A DNA stretch of 46,975 nucleotides from Ichthyophthirius multifiliis (lineage: Eukaryota; Ciliophora; Oligohymenophorea; Hymenostomatida): contig NW_004086348.1 in the NCBI RefSeq assembly GCF_000220395.1, positions 1 to 46,975 of the forward strand. The letters run 5' to 3'. Below the pieces are notes generated by a model that was not told the DNA's origin, did no database searches, and was given only the letters and a program-made list of their open reading frames with translations. Positions 35,754 to 46,975 of this stretch are shown piece by piece. Within the stretch, counting starts at the first letter, position 1, and each line of letters begins with the position of its first letter. Both the position numbers and the translations under genes were made by a program.

Positions 35754-37239
35754 TTTAGTTATTATGTTTATTTTTGTTTTTTTTTATATTAATATTTTAA
35801 AAGTGAATTAAAAATAATTATTTTTATTAAAAATATATATAATAAATAATAATAATTATATAAATGTGAAAATATAAAATAAAAGCTATTTTTAATATAT
35901 TAATATTAATATAAATAATTAAAGATAATTATATGTAACTTTTACATATTTTTTATTATTTTTTCCAAAACTTTTTTTAAAAACTAAATTAAAAAAAATG
36001 CATAAAAAAATATTTAATGAAATAATTAATACATATAGCTATTTTTTATTTATAATTTGTTAATTTATAAATTATTAAATTTATTTAATTAAATTAAAAT
36101 AAATTTATATAAATATTTTTATTAATTAAACAAATTGTTTTTATATGTTTTTCTTCTATAAAATCAATTTATTATTTAATATGTTAATTTTATTAATAAT
36201 TATTCATATTAAAATATTATCATGCCATTTTAAATATTTTCTTATATTTTTTTTAATACAATTTTTTAAATAAAATTATTATTTTAATTCATAAATTTTC
36301 ATTTTTACTATTAAATATTTTCAGAATATATTAAATAAATCCTTATAAACAATACTTCAATGCTTTATTTATGAAACATATTGTAAAGTGTTTGAAACAT
36401 ATATGAATATTTATATATTTTTTTTTTCTATAATATCATATTTTTAGCATTTTTATATAAAGTTTTATAATAAATAATATAAATAAAATTAGAATTTAAA
36501 AATGTAGGTTTAGTCTTTAAATAACTTCGATAAAGTCTTAATTCAAAATTAGCAAATAATATTTTTATTTATTTCATAATAAAAATATTTATTGATTATA
36601 TTTTTAATATAAAAAATTAATAAATGATTCTAAAATAAAATAAAATATTTTTTTATAAATGAAAAAAAAAATTATATTAATTTTATCTTTTTTCAAATTG
36701 TTCTATTTTTTAATATATGTATTAATCAAAAAAAAAAAAAATTAATTAAAAAATTTTTTTTTTTACCATATTTTTAAAATTATTAGATTGCTTTTTATTA
36801 ATTATTTTTAATAAAAATCTTACGAAAAAATAGTTTTTCTATTAAATTCATTTCTTTAACTTATTGATTTTAGTCAAAATTATTTTTGTTAATTATTTTT
36901 TCATATGTATAATAAAATCCTATATATATATATTTTTTTTTTTTTTTTAGTAAATTGTTAAAAATTGAAAAGATTATAAAATAAAAAATAAATATTTAAA
37001 AAGTTTAGTTAGAATTTTAGCTTAAAATATTTAAAATAAATAATAATAATATAAAAATATATGAATAAAAATAAAAGCATTAAAACAAAAACAAAAAAAA
37101 TAATTTAAAATTTCTTTATATTTCTTTTTATTATTGTATTTTTTTTCATGCAATATAATAATTTTAAAAGTGTTAATAAAAAATAATAATAATTATATTA
37201 AATATATTTATTATATTCCAGATTAAAAATATAGTTAAA
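35754..37239. other. Non-coding spacer between two head-to-head genes
   Basis: A/T-rich, about 1.5 kb, between the divergent starts at 35753 (-) and 37240 (+). It should contain both promoters. No coding frame or distinct element was found. Confidence 0.65.
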
Positions 37240-37794
37240 ATGGGAAATTCTAACAATAATCAGAACTAAAATGAATAAGTAAAGAATAAGTTAGTTTTAA
37301 AAATCAAAAATTAAATATAAAAATTAGAAAATAAAAAATAATATAATTTAATGTCATTAAAATTAAACCAATTATCCTAAGTTCTTGAAAAAAAAAAAAA
37401 AAATTATGGAAGAGACTTAATAGAGATTTATTTAAAAATGTGTAAAATTAATGCAGAGTTTAAGGAATTTTAAAAAACAATGTATTATTTAAAAAAAGCT
37501 GAAGATATTTCAATTGAACTTTTTGGAATAAATAATGATATTTAATCCTAATTTATAAAACCTCTTTAATCTGAATATTCGATATTTGTTTCATAAAATG
37601 TTTAAAAAAAAAAAATTTTAAGATCTGCTTCTTAAAAAACAACAAAACATAGTGAAATAAATACATTAAATATTATTTGGGAAGATCTAAAAGAAAGTTA
37701 AGATGAGTCTGATGAATTCGATGAAAAATTAATTATTTAATAAATTTTTGAGTCAAAATATAAGTCACAATCTTTAAATTAAATTGGTTTATGA
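37240..37794 (+). CDS. Small coiled-coil protein with N-myristoylation-type start
   Basis: Single exon, 184 residues. It starts MGNSNNNQNQNEQVKNKL, fitting the N-myristoylation consensus (Gly2, small residue at 5-6). Residues about 15-75 form a Lys/Leu/Gln coiled coil. A Ser/Thr-rich linker (ILRSASQKTTKHSE) leads to an acidic segment ESQDESDEFDEKL. In size and layout it recalls ESCRT-III-associated or other acylated adaptor proteins, but no family signature was recognised. The divergently transcribed neighbour also starts Met-Gly-Asn, so the two may act on the same membrane (inference). Confidence 0.72.
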
Positions 37795-38744
37795 AAAATA
37801 ACAATAATTTTAAATTAAAATTAATAAGCAAAGAAGATTATTATATTATTATTTTAAATATATATATATATATATATCTTATATTATATTTGAATTAAAA
37901 CATACACATAAAAATGTATGCAATGAAAAACTATTAAAATATATTATTATTATTATTATATTATTTTTATTATATTATACTTTTTAATTATTTATTTATT
38001 CATTAATTTATAAATTTTTATTTATTATATTAATATTAATATTTTATTTAAAATCTATAATTTGATCATTTTTAATTTAAATATTTATATAATATTTTAT
38101 TAACTTAGTCAATTATATTTGTAAACAATTCTTTTACATTAATATGTTTTTTTCAATTTTTAAAATATAGATTATTTTTGATAGCTTAATTAAATAAAAT
38201 AATATTAATATTTATTTTATTTCATAATTTTGATAATAAATTAAGTATATTAAATTAAATATAAATAAAAATTAATTAACTATAATATTTAATTTTAATT
38301 TTTGTTTGCAAACATATCATAATAATTAATTGAATTTTCTAATCTTTAAATAATCATTATAGTATAATTATAAAGGACTATAATAATAAATATAATACTT
38401 TTTTATTTGTAAATAATTACAATTTAAATTTAAATTTAGATTAAAACAATAAATAAAAATATTTATAAAATTTTATTTCTTTATTTTTATGATGAAATTC
38501 AAATTTTATTGAAATAATTCTTTAAAATTTTAGTTTTTTTACTTTTAATTTATTAATTACAAGTATCTGATTATTTCTAGTTTAAATAATTCGATATTAA
38601 TATTTAAATACAAATAAATATAATATGATTAAATTTATTAACTTAATAGTTATCAGTATTTTTTTTTTTTAAATATATTATAAGATATTTTTTTTTTATA
38701 AAATATATTAAATATTTATTTTATAAATTATTCCATATAATAAA
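37795..38744. other. Non-coding A/T spacer between convergent genes
   Basis: Nothing recognisable beyond A/T runs, with short TA and ATT patches near 37856-37975. Confidence 0.65.
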
Positions 38745-39561
38745 TCAAATATTCTTATATAAATTATTAATTAAAATATTTAATGTAAAATCATATTTTA
38801 AATATAATTTATTTTATTTAATAATTTATTCAAACTTTTTTTTCTTTTATATATATTTATCATTTTCTAAACTATCATTTAACTAGTCTGAATTTTTTTG
38901 GGTAAGATTGTTATTTTGCTTATTATTTGAATTTTATAAATGTGTTTATTTTTTTTTTAATTAATATCATTATTTGTATTATTTTTTTAAACACTTTCGT
39001 TTATTTTTATTTTATCTTATTAATCTTATTTTTATAATTTTTCAAATTCAGTGATAAAAGGCTATTTAATAATTAATGTACATATATTTTTATTTAAAAA
39101 AATTATAAATATTTCTTTTACTTTTTATTTTTCTTTAGGTAAATCTGACCATTCTTTAGCTATAAGTTTTTTTATTTGAGCTATTTCATAATTAGGATAT
39201 TGTTATTTAAATTTGTCTTTTCTATTTGCAAAGTAAAGATCAAATGGAGTAAGTTATTTTTTTTAAGGAGAACTTATTTCTAAATTTTCTTCATTGCTAA
39301 TTTCAATAGTTTATGGATTTTTACTTTTTTTATTTATTTTTTTGACCTGCTTTTATTCTTTTTTTTGTTTAAAATAAAATTGGATATATAAAATTATTAT
39401 TATTTTTACAAAGAAAATTATTGCAAATATCAATCATTACTCCACTAAAATTATATAATTTTTCTGCTAATTGTTAAGTCTAATTTTTTTTTTATATTTT
39501 TTTAATTAAAATGATAATAATTTATTTTTTATATATCCTTTACGAATTAATCGGAATTCAT
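38745..39561 (-). CDS. HMG-box protein
   Basis: Four exons; introns 39480-39543, 39358-39409 and 39062-39121. The N-terminus reads MNSDQF, then TQQLAEKLYNFSGVMIDICN and a Lys-rich linker. The HMG box is clear: LTPFDLYFANRKDKFKQQYP, then IKKLIAKEWSDLPKEKQK, joined by the third intron to PFITEFEKLQKQDQQDK. HMG boxes bind and bend DNA; a single box with a flanking helical N-terminus is typical of ciliate chromatin proteins. After the box the sensible frame (QNSNNKQNNNLTQKNSDQLN) is reached only if the T10 run at 38949-38958 is one base short, so a homopolymer error is likely there. The stop at 38745 assumes that. Confidence 0.8.
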
Positions 39562-40241
39562 TTATTTTTATTTTTATAGAAAAACTATTTTTTTATATTA
39601 TTAATTATATTCCTTTTTTTTAAAAAAAAATATTATTTATATTTTATTTGAATATCTAATAATTTGATCTATAAATATATTTTGTCCAGAATGTATTATT
39701 ATTAGAAAAATTAATAATTCAATTTTCTTCAGAAATATCTAAATTATTTAAATATATTTTGTACCGAATGTTAAATAATAGTAAATAAGTAATATTAAAA
39801 TTTAGATTTAAAAATTAAAAGAAAATAAAAATGATTAAAATAGTGCATAAAATTATTATTACAATATAAATTAATAAAATTAAAATATAATTAAGAAAAC
39901 CAAACCTTAATATTTTAAAATATAAATAATATTGATAATAATAAAATAATATTATATAAAATAAAATAGATAAGTAAATGAATTTACAAAAAATATTTAT
40001 TCTTAAAATATAATTATTATTTCTTAAATAAAAATATTTCATTTTTTAGAAATTTTTTTTTTGTATTTAATTTTTTTTAAAGATAATCTATTATTATTTA
40101 TGATTTATTGATTAATTACTAAAATATATAATAATATATAAATAAAGAAATACATATAAATTAATTGATTATCGTTTATAAGTTTAAGTAAAAACTAAGT
40201 ATAATTATAAAATAGACAATAAATAAGCATAAAAATATAAT
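39562..40241. other. Spacer with one possible small membrane protein
   Basis: It holds only the doubtful frame at 39719-40042, described separately. Otherwise it is A/T filler between two minus-strand genes. Confidence 0.5.
39719..40042 (-). CDS. Possible small hydrophobic protein, 107 residues
   Basis: From ATG at 40042 the frame reads MKYFYLRNNNYILRINIFCK, a long hydrophobic middle that could form two or three membrane helices, and a more polar end RYKIYLNNLDISEEN before TGA. The hydrophobic part is what T-rich DNA gives by chance, and only the ends look protein-like, so this is weak. Confidence 0.22.
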
Positions 40242-40827
40242 TCAAAGATAAAAGCTTTCTCCACATCCACATGATCCCTTTTTAAAAAAAAATTAAAAAA
40301 GTTTATTTTTTATATTACTTTTTAGTTAGGATTATTAAAAACAAATTCCGCTTTCAAATCATCTTCTACCCAATCCATTACAGTTCCAACTAAAGCTATT
40401 AAAGCTTTATTATCAATAATAATAGTAACACCTATAAAAATATATAAATATGCATATCTTTTTAATAAAATACCTTTATCTTCAACTATTTCATCAAATT
40501 TATTTTCTTTCTTTCTTTAACAATAATTTATTGTATAGCTTAAGCCACTACATCCTCTTTTTTTAATTCCTATTTTAAGTGCATTTAATTCTTCATTTGT
40601 TTTTTAATCCATAAGCTCTTTTATTCTAAATGCAGCTTTATCTGTCTATTTATTTAAATTAATAATTATTTTTTAATTTTGAAAAAAATATAATAAAAAA
40701 TGTCTACTAATGTTAAAAATGCTTTTAGGGGGGGTCTTTTAGAAGCAATAGCTTCATGGCTAAAATTTTTAATTTATTTTTAAAATATTTATTATTGTGC
40801 AAGTTTATTTGAAAATAATCTAATCAT
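40242..40827 (-). CDS. ISCA1: ISCA1-type iron-sulphur cluster assembly protein (mitochondrial)
   Basis: Four exons; introns 40646-40707, 40432-40473 and 40278-40318 give 146 residues. The start MIRLFSNKLAQQQIFQKQIK is basic and hydroxyl-poor but amphipathic, as expected for a mitochondrial targeting sequence. The A-type domain follows: RPPLKAFLTLTDKAAFRIKE, IGIKKRGCSGLSYTINY, then VTIIIDNKALIALVGTVMDW and the C-terminal GSCGCGESFYL. The three conserved cysteines (RGCSG and CGCG) that bind iron or a cluster are all present. ISCA1 with ISCA2 and IBA57 builds [4Fe-4S] clusters late in the mitochondrial pathway. The upstream ATG is chosen because the frame between it and the domain is open and reads as a presequence. 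Confidence 0.93.
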
Positions 40828-42294
40828 TTTTTTAATTTTTTATTTGTTTTCTTGTAAAAAATTAATAATTAAATATTATTTAAGGTATATTATTGCATTT
40901 AAAGTAATTAAATTCAATAAAAGAAAAAATAAATATATTTAATATTATAATGAAATCTAGAAAAAACTTCAATATAATATTATTTCTATTCTAAAAATAT
41001 AAAAATAATACTTTTATTATTTTTCGATGAATATTCTAATAAATGATAAGTAAAAAATTATCTTTTAATTGATAATTTGAGAAAAAATTCTAATACTATT
41101 AAACTATTATATATATAAATCTGAATTAACATTATGTGAAAAAACTCATGCTTAAAGAAAAAAAATTATGATTATTTATAGCAAATAAAAATATAAATAA
41201 TATTAATTTAAAAATATTTATTATATGTTTTTTTATTTTATTTAAATAGTAAATTTCATAAAAATATTTATTTTTTTAATTATTACTTTTTAACATTATT
41301 ATTTTATAAAACTTAATAGGCAATAAAAAAAAGCGACAAAAAATGCATTTTTTTTTTTTTTCTTTAGTTGTATGAAAAATAATTGCAGAAAAAATGAAAA
41401 CATGTTAAAAAATAATATATAAAAATCTTATATTGATAAAATATAAATATGTTAATTGTAATTAATTTGTAAATATTCAAAAATAAAATTAATAGCCTTT
41501 ACAAAGTCTAAAAATTACTTTTTTGAACCTTCATGCATACAATGGTTATTCTTTTTTTTAAAAAAAAAATATTGATTTTATTTTAAACTTTTTAATTTAA
41601 TAATATTTTTTTTAATTATAAAAAATTTTATTATTTTTAGGAGAAAAATGTATATTATATATAGTCATTACATTAAAAATGAATTTAATATTATACGTCT
41701 ATATAGTAAAATAGAAAACTATATTAAAGTAATTTAAAAGATTAATAAAAGATCTTAATTTATTATGATAAATTTTAGTATATTATTAACTAAAATTATA
41801 TAAAACCTACTATTTTTTTTAAAATATATAAATGTATAAACATTATTAGAAATAATATATATAAAATAAATTATTATATAATAATTATATATATAAATTA
41901 AAATTTTATAAAAATTCCTTACTTTTTAATTTCATTAATAATAAGATTTTTAATTTTTTTTTTTTTTTAAATTAGAAATCATTAATATTATTTAAAAATT
42001 CATTAATTAAATAATTGTTTTAATAAAGAAATATTATAATTAATTTATTATTTTATTATTTATTCAAAGTTTTTAAATTTTATTTTTAAACATTAAAAAT
42101 ATTATAAATACAATAGTTTTTTTTATTATTATTATAAAAGCATTATTTCAAAAATATTATATTTAAAGTTAAAGAAAACTAATAAAAATTAAAAGTAAAT
42201 AAATAAATATTTTTTATACAAAGGAAAAAAAAAAAAAAAATCCTTATAATATAAATATTTAATATATTAAAGAAAAGTAAAAATAAAATAAAAT
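40828..42294. other. Non-coding spacer between divergent genes
   Basis: About 1.5 kb of A/T filler between ISCA1 (-) and the gene at 42295 (+). A slightly less A/T-rich patch at 41495-41560 ends in a T8 run, which might suggest a small RNA. No cloverleaf, snRNA motif or promoter box was seen, so it is not called. Confidence 0.55.
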
Positions 42295-43164
42295 ATGAAT
42301 CCTATTCAAAAAGCCTGGCTCCAAATATTATAACCAGTTTCATTTGTAATTAATGAAAAACTTGCCAAAAGAAGCGGTACTAAAAAAATTATAATAAAAA
42401 AAGCAAAAACCAATAGATATTAAATATTAAAAAAAAAATATTTAATTATTAAAAAATTAAAAATAAAACAGGTTTATTAGGAAAAATTGGTAGATTTTTC
42501 ATGATTGGACCTAGAGAATATGGCGTCCATCCCCTAAACAGAATGTTTATTTTCCTTAACAGAAAATATTTAAGTTATTAAGGAGTAGCTTTGCATAGAT
42601 ATTCATTTATAAAGTAAAAAAATATAAAGATAATTATAAAATTTAATATTTTTTTAAAAAATAGGAATTTAACACATAATGGATATCACATGATTAGAAT
42701 TGTTAAACATGCTTCTTTTGTTTTACCAACTTGCGTTTTAGCTGGTTTAGGAGTTTTTGCATTTTATGGTGATTCTAATAAAAGTTATGCGTAAAAACTA
42801 AAATTTAATATATAAATTTTTATTTGATTTTTTATTTTTTTAGTCCTGATCGATTCCCTTATTTGAAAAAAAAAGCAGGAGATTAAGCTTTGCCTTTAGG
42901 TTCTTTAAATTAAAGAACTTCTGCTCATCTTATTGAATGTAATAGTATTTATGGAGCAGAAATGGTCAAAAGAGTATAAATTTTTTTACTTCTCTTATTT
43001 TTATTTTTTTAAAGTATCATTCTGTTTGGTAACAAATTATCTAAGATAGAAATTTATGTACAGAAGAAGAAAAGAAAACTAAATATGCTCGCGAAGGTTA
43101 CTAATATAAGCCTTTACCTGCTGTACATTTACCTAATGAATCACCTTTTGGTTTACGTTTATGA
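42295..43164 (+). CDS. Probable mitochondrial membrane protein of unknown family
   Basis: Five exons; introns 42377-42471, 42614-42664, 42791-42843 and 42974-43014 give 209 residues. The protein begins MNPIQKAWLQILQPVSFVIN, then GRFFMIGPREYGVHPLNRMF and YQGVALHRYSF. One good membrane helix is visible (SFVLPTCVLAGLGVFAFYG, about residues 90-110). After it the protein is soluble and basic, with DRFPYLKKKAGDQALPLGSL, NSIYGAEMVKRYHSVWQQII and the end YKPLPAVHLPNESPFGLRL. The single helix with flanking polar arms resembles accessory subunits of ciliate respiratory complexes or ATP synthase, many of which are ciliate-specific. That is inference from layout only. The first intron (95 bases) is long for this window. 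Confidence 0.78.
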
Positions 43165-43698
43165 TTTTATTTATGCTTTTTTTTTTTTTTTGGACAAACC
43201 AAATTTACATATTTTTATTTTATTTCATTAATGAAGCATATTATTTCATTAAAATATTTTTATAAATAACAAAAAAAAAAAATTATATTTATTTTAAATT
43301 AATTAACAAAATATACAATTTATATATATAAATTAATATTAATTAATTAAATTAATTTTAAATAAATTCAATTTATTATTAAAAATATATTAATTTTTAT
43401 ATTATTTTATTATATTTATTTTTAATACAATTATTTTTTTTAAAAAAACAAATTAATAAAAGATAAATAATTTATTTTTTAATTAATCAAATTAATTTTT
43501 TTTGTTATTAAAAATATATTATTTTTATCATAAAAAACAAATTTACTTTTAAGGTGCATCGATTTCTTCAAGTAATTTTTTTGTTATTTATTTTTGATGT
43601 TATATATACAAAACTTATAATTAATAAAAAAAATCATAAAAAAATAATAATAACAACATTATAAAATATATTAAATATTTAAAAGATAAATAAAAGAA
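43165..43698. other. Non-coding spacer
   Basis: A/T filler between the presumed mitochondrial gene and the PP2C gene, which lie in the same direction. Nothing recognisable. Confidence 0.65.
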
Positions 43699-46193
43699 AT
43701 GAATGAAATATATAATTCAAATTAAGATAGTAATATTTTTTTTCTAAAATTATTTAATATAAAAATTTAAGGCCAAAATATAAATGATAGAATTAATTAG
43801 CATAGAACAGTAATAGGAGAAGGAAGTAAAAAATAATATAAACCAACTTAATTTAATATTTTGTTAAAAATATAAAAGATTATCAAAGAAAAACCTCTCA
43901 AATTTAAGTAGAAAAGAAACAATATCATTTAGGTAGATAAAAATAACAAAATAATAATTATATTTATCTAAAATGTTTTTATTATAATTAAAAAATATAT
44001 AAAATAAATATAGATTAATCTAAATTTCAATAATCTCCCATAAATATAAATTCTGATTCACATATTTACTTAAAAGATAATTAAAAAAAAGTATTGTAAT
44101 AGATAAATCAGAATATATATCTCCTTTTGATAAAAATTATTTTTCACCAAAAGAAGCAAAAAATATTAATAATATATAAAAATTACCTCCTTTATAAAAT
44201 TTATGGCATAAATAATAATCGTATAATTTATAATAAATTTAAGAATAAGAATAGTAATAATAAAGATTAAAAGCAAAAAGGTATTTAAAAGTAAATATAT
44301 ATATAAAAATTTAAATTAGAAGAAGTAATATCATGATAAAAGATAAGCAAGCTTATGAAAAAAATGTTTACAAACAATAATTAAATAAAATTATTTAAGA
44401 TTCATATTAAATTAATAATAAGAATTAGAGACAAAATATATTTCACAAATAAAATAAAATATAATAAAAATACCAATCTCTACCTCCTAAACAAAACCAA
44501 AATAAAAGTAAATAGGAAAGTTATGAAGAACAACTAGAATAAGAATTTGAATTAGAATAAGAAAAAAAAATTTTACAATAAAAAAATGAAATAACTTAAA
44601 AGTATCCGACATATTAAATTCTGAATTAATAATAAAGTAACATCCATAAATTAGTCAATAGCAAAAATGTAAGAAGTCAATAATTAATAGAATACAATTC
44701 AAAAAATAGCAATAGTAAACTATCTAATAGTAATATGGTTAATACAAAAATTAAATTAACAAAAATAAATTAAATATAGATATCTTAAATTTAATACTAA
44801 ATGATAACATATATAATGGAACATATAATAATAATTAAGTAAAAATATAAATATATATATATATATATATATTTATTTATGTTATATATACAAAAAAAAT
44901 ATTTTTTTTCCATCCTTTTATTATTCAATAATAAATAATATTTATTTAAAATAGTTTACAATTTTCAATAATTTTTATTTTTATACAATTTTTTTTTTTA
45001 ATTTTATATATCTTTTTAAACCAAATATATATTAATAATTTTTTTTTATTTTTTTATATAGAATAATTAAAAACATTTTTTTATAAATACTTTAACTAAA
45101 ACAAGAGCAGGACAATATAGTCCATCTGATAGAAAAGTTAATTAAGATTCTAGTATAAATATGATTAAAAAAATTTCAGATTAATAAATTGGTTTTTTTG
45201 GAGTTTTCGATGGACATGGTTTTTTTAATAAAATTTTTTAATCCTTTTTAATATATGCTTATTTTATTTTTAAAAGGTGAATACGGAGAATAAGTATCTA
45301 ATTATGTCAAAGAAAATCTTTAAAAATATCTTTTGTTTAAATTAAAAAATACATAAAACATAATTAGTATACTTAATGAATGTTTTGATAGTGTATCAAA
45401 TGATTTATTAAGAAATAATTAAATAAATACATATTTAAGTGGAACAACTGCTGTAACAGTTTTTATTTAAGGAAATAAAATTTATTGTTCTAACTGTGGC
45501 GATTCTAGGGCTATTTTAGCTAAATTTAATTAAAAAGATTATCATCCAATATGGAAAAATATTAATCTTAGTAACGATCATAAACCTAATTTGAAATTAG
45601 AAAAAAAACGTATTTTATAAAATGGAGGCAGAGTAGAATTACAAATAGATGAAAATGAATAAAATATAGGTATATACAGAGTTTGGAATTAAAGTTTAAC
45701 TTATCCAGGATTGGCTATGTCAAGATCTTTAGGCGATAAAGCAGGAAGGGAAGTTGGAGTTATTTCTGTTCCTGAAATTTTATAGTTCGATATTGGAGAA
45801 GATGATAAATTTATTGTTATTGCAAGTGATGGAGTTTGGGAATTTTTAAGCAATGAATAAGTTATTTAAAAAAAACATATATTTTATTTTTATTATTTGT
45901 TATATTAAGGTTGTTGATATTGTGGCACCTTTTTATAAAAATAATAATATTAATGGAGCAGCGGAAAGCTTAATTAAATAGTCTGTTAAATAATGGCAAG
46001 AAGTAATTTTTTTTTATTTTATTTTTATTTTATTTTTTTGTAGAATGATGACGTTATAGATGATATTACTTGCGTTATTTTGTTTATTAGAAATGAAGAA
46101 GAATAAAAAAAATTAAATAATGAAGAATAATTAAAATTCTTGAATTTTTTTTAAAAAGATAAAAATATAATAAATAATTATAATGATATATGA
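43699..46193 (+). CDS. PP2C-type Ser/Thr phosphatase (PPM family) with long N-terminal extension
   Basis: The catalytic domain (from about 45062) is certain. It has introns 45229-45276, 45861-45909 and 46003-46043 and shows every PPM motif: RAGQYSPSDRKVNQDSS, GFFGVFDGHGEYGE with metal-binding Asp and Gly, SGTTAVTVFIQGNKIYCSN, CGDSRAILA, LAMSRSLGDKAGREVGVIS, FIVIASDGVWEFLSNEQ and DDITCVILF. The 223-base intron at 44839-45061 contains a TA repeat. Upstream, Gln/Asn-rich sequence reaches back to ATG at 43699 (MNEIYNSNQDS), but it needs at least two one-base shifts at A runs (44083-44090, 44761-44765) and one uncertain intron. The extension is therefore provisional, and a separate upstream gene is possible. 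PP2C enzymes are Mg/Mn-dependent monomers that counter kinase signalling. Confidence 0.85.
44839..45061 (+). other. Long intron with TA repeat in the PP2C gene
   Basis: It begins GTAAAAATAT and ends TATATAG. It carries a (TA)n patch at about 44850-44872 and is several times longer than the other introns in the window. Removing it joins NIYNGTYNNNQ to NNQKHFFINTLTKTRAGQYS in phase. Confidence 0.65.
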
Positions 46194-46975
46194 CTTTTTG
46201 AAAAATTATATGTATTCTAATTTTCTATAGAATTTTTTATTCTAAATTTAAAATAAAACTATATATTTTACATAAATAAAAATAAAAATATAAAATGAAT
46301 TATAATTATTTGATAAAAAAAATATAAATAAATAATAATAATAAAAAATAAAAAAATTAACATAAATCAAAACTAAATAAAATAAAATATAATAAAAAAG
46401 CATAAAATAAAAAATCAAAAAATAAAATAAAAAATAAAAAAAATTGATAAATAAAAAAATTTAAAATTTAAAATTAATGTTAATAAACTGATAATATTTA
46501 AAATGTATATTTAAAATGAATTAAAAATAAATAATAAAATAGTAAGAATATAAATAATCTTAATAAAATAAAAAAATACTAATAATTAAATTAAAAATTA
46601 GAATAATTTGTAATTATATATTAAAAATATAAACTTAATTTGTAAATTTTATATATTAAAAATTACATATTAAAATAAAATAATAAAAATAAACTCTATT
46701 ATATTATTATATTAAAAATGTTTTTAGAAAAAGAAATTAAATCATAATAAAAACATATAATATATAGATTAAAAAAAAAAAAAAAATTATTGTAATATTA
46801 TATATGTAATTAAATATAAAAAATTGAATAATATAAAGGATAAGAATATACAAAATTATAAATGGTTTACAAAATAGTAAAATATTTTTAAAATAAAGAT
46901 TAAAATTTCATAAAGAAAATAAATAAAATAAATTTTATTTTATATTTTGATTAGAATTAATGTATTTATTTTTTT
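46194..46975. other. Non-coding A/T stretch at the window end
   Basis: A/T filler with many AATAAA-like strings. No coding frame, no C4A2/G4T2 telomere repeat and no other feature was seen. Confidence 0.65.

Noticed and set aside
41495-41560. Less A/T-rich patch ending in a T8 run, considered as a small RNA gene
   Set aside because: No cloverleaf, snRNA or snoRNA motif and no upstream promoter box was visible; the T run is ordinary for this DNA.

Overview
The window looks like a piece of macronuclear chromosome from an oligohymenophorean ciliate. Every protein gene I could reconstruct reads TAA and TAG as glutamine and stops only at TGA. The DNA is extremely AT-rich, and the genes are cut by very short introns, mostly 41-66 bases, with GT...AG ends. 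The combination of roughly 85% AT by eye, short introns, a 21-base assembly gap (13835-13855) and repeated one-base homopolymer slips fits Ichthyophthirius multifiliis better than Tetrahymena (longer introns) or Paramecium (introns of about 25 bases). The species call is an inference. Ordinary ORF finding with the standard code sees almost nothing here, so all calls below were made by reading with TAA/TAG = Gln.

Layout, left to right. 1-1994: AT-rich, with a TA microsatellite and a hairpin. 1995-3887 (+): Aurora-like kinase. 4088-5622 (-): Notchless/Rsa4 WD40 ribosome-assembly factor. 5623-8980: gene-poor stretch holding one 306-codon open frame and smaller open fragments. 8981-10102 (-): mitochondrial 2-oxoglutarate/malate-type carrier. 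About 10440-11130 (+): gene relic. 12148-13295 (-): casein kinase 1. 14470-15942 (-): broken kelch-repeat gene. 16965-18110 (+): RING-finger protein with a C-terminal membrane anchor, converging on 18166-19728 (-), a protein with a diverged Alg13-like N-terminus. 20706-21158 (-): small CDCA7-type zinc-finger protein. 22030-22872 (+): acidic coiled-coil protein of unknown function. 23012-23687 (+): UBE2H-type E2. 23948-24982 and 25726-26751 (+): tandem aldo/keto reductases. 26937-29039 (-): leucine-rich-repeat gene with close to one repeat per exon. 29400-30484 (+): unknown basic protein, its stop 18 bases from that of 30503-32782 (-), an LRR/coiled-coil protein. 33402-35753 (-): RING-CH plus FHA protein, head-to-head with 37240-37794 (+); both start Met-Gly-Asn. 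38745-39561 (-): HMG-box protein. 40242-40827 (-): ISCA1 iron-sulphur assembly protein. 42295-43164 (+): unknown, probably mitochondrial. 43699-46193 (+): PP2C phosphatase.

The genes are ordinary eukaryotic housekeeping and signalling genes, not an operon or a defence system. Shared themes are ubiquitin signalling (E2, two RING-type E3 candidates), phospho-signalling (two kinases, a PP2C, an FHA reader) and mitochondrial function (carrier, ISCA1, probably 42295-43164). The most unusual items are the FHA/RING-CH protein that seems to use N-myristoylation instead of membrane helices, the Alg13-like fusion, the LRR gene whose introns nearly all fall at the same point of the repeat in the same phase, and the kelch relic whose two in-frame TGAs both sit where tryptophan would fit. 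I saw no tRNA or rRNA gene, CRISPR array, telomere or transposon.
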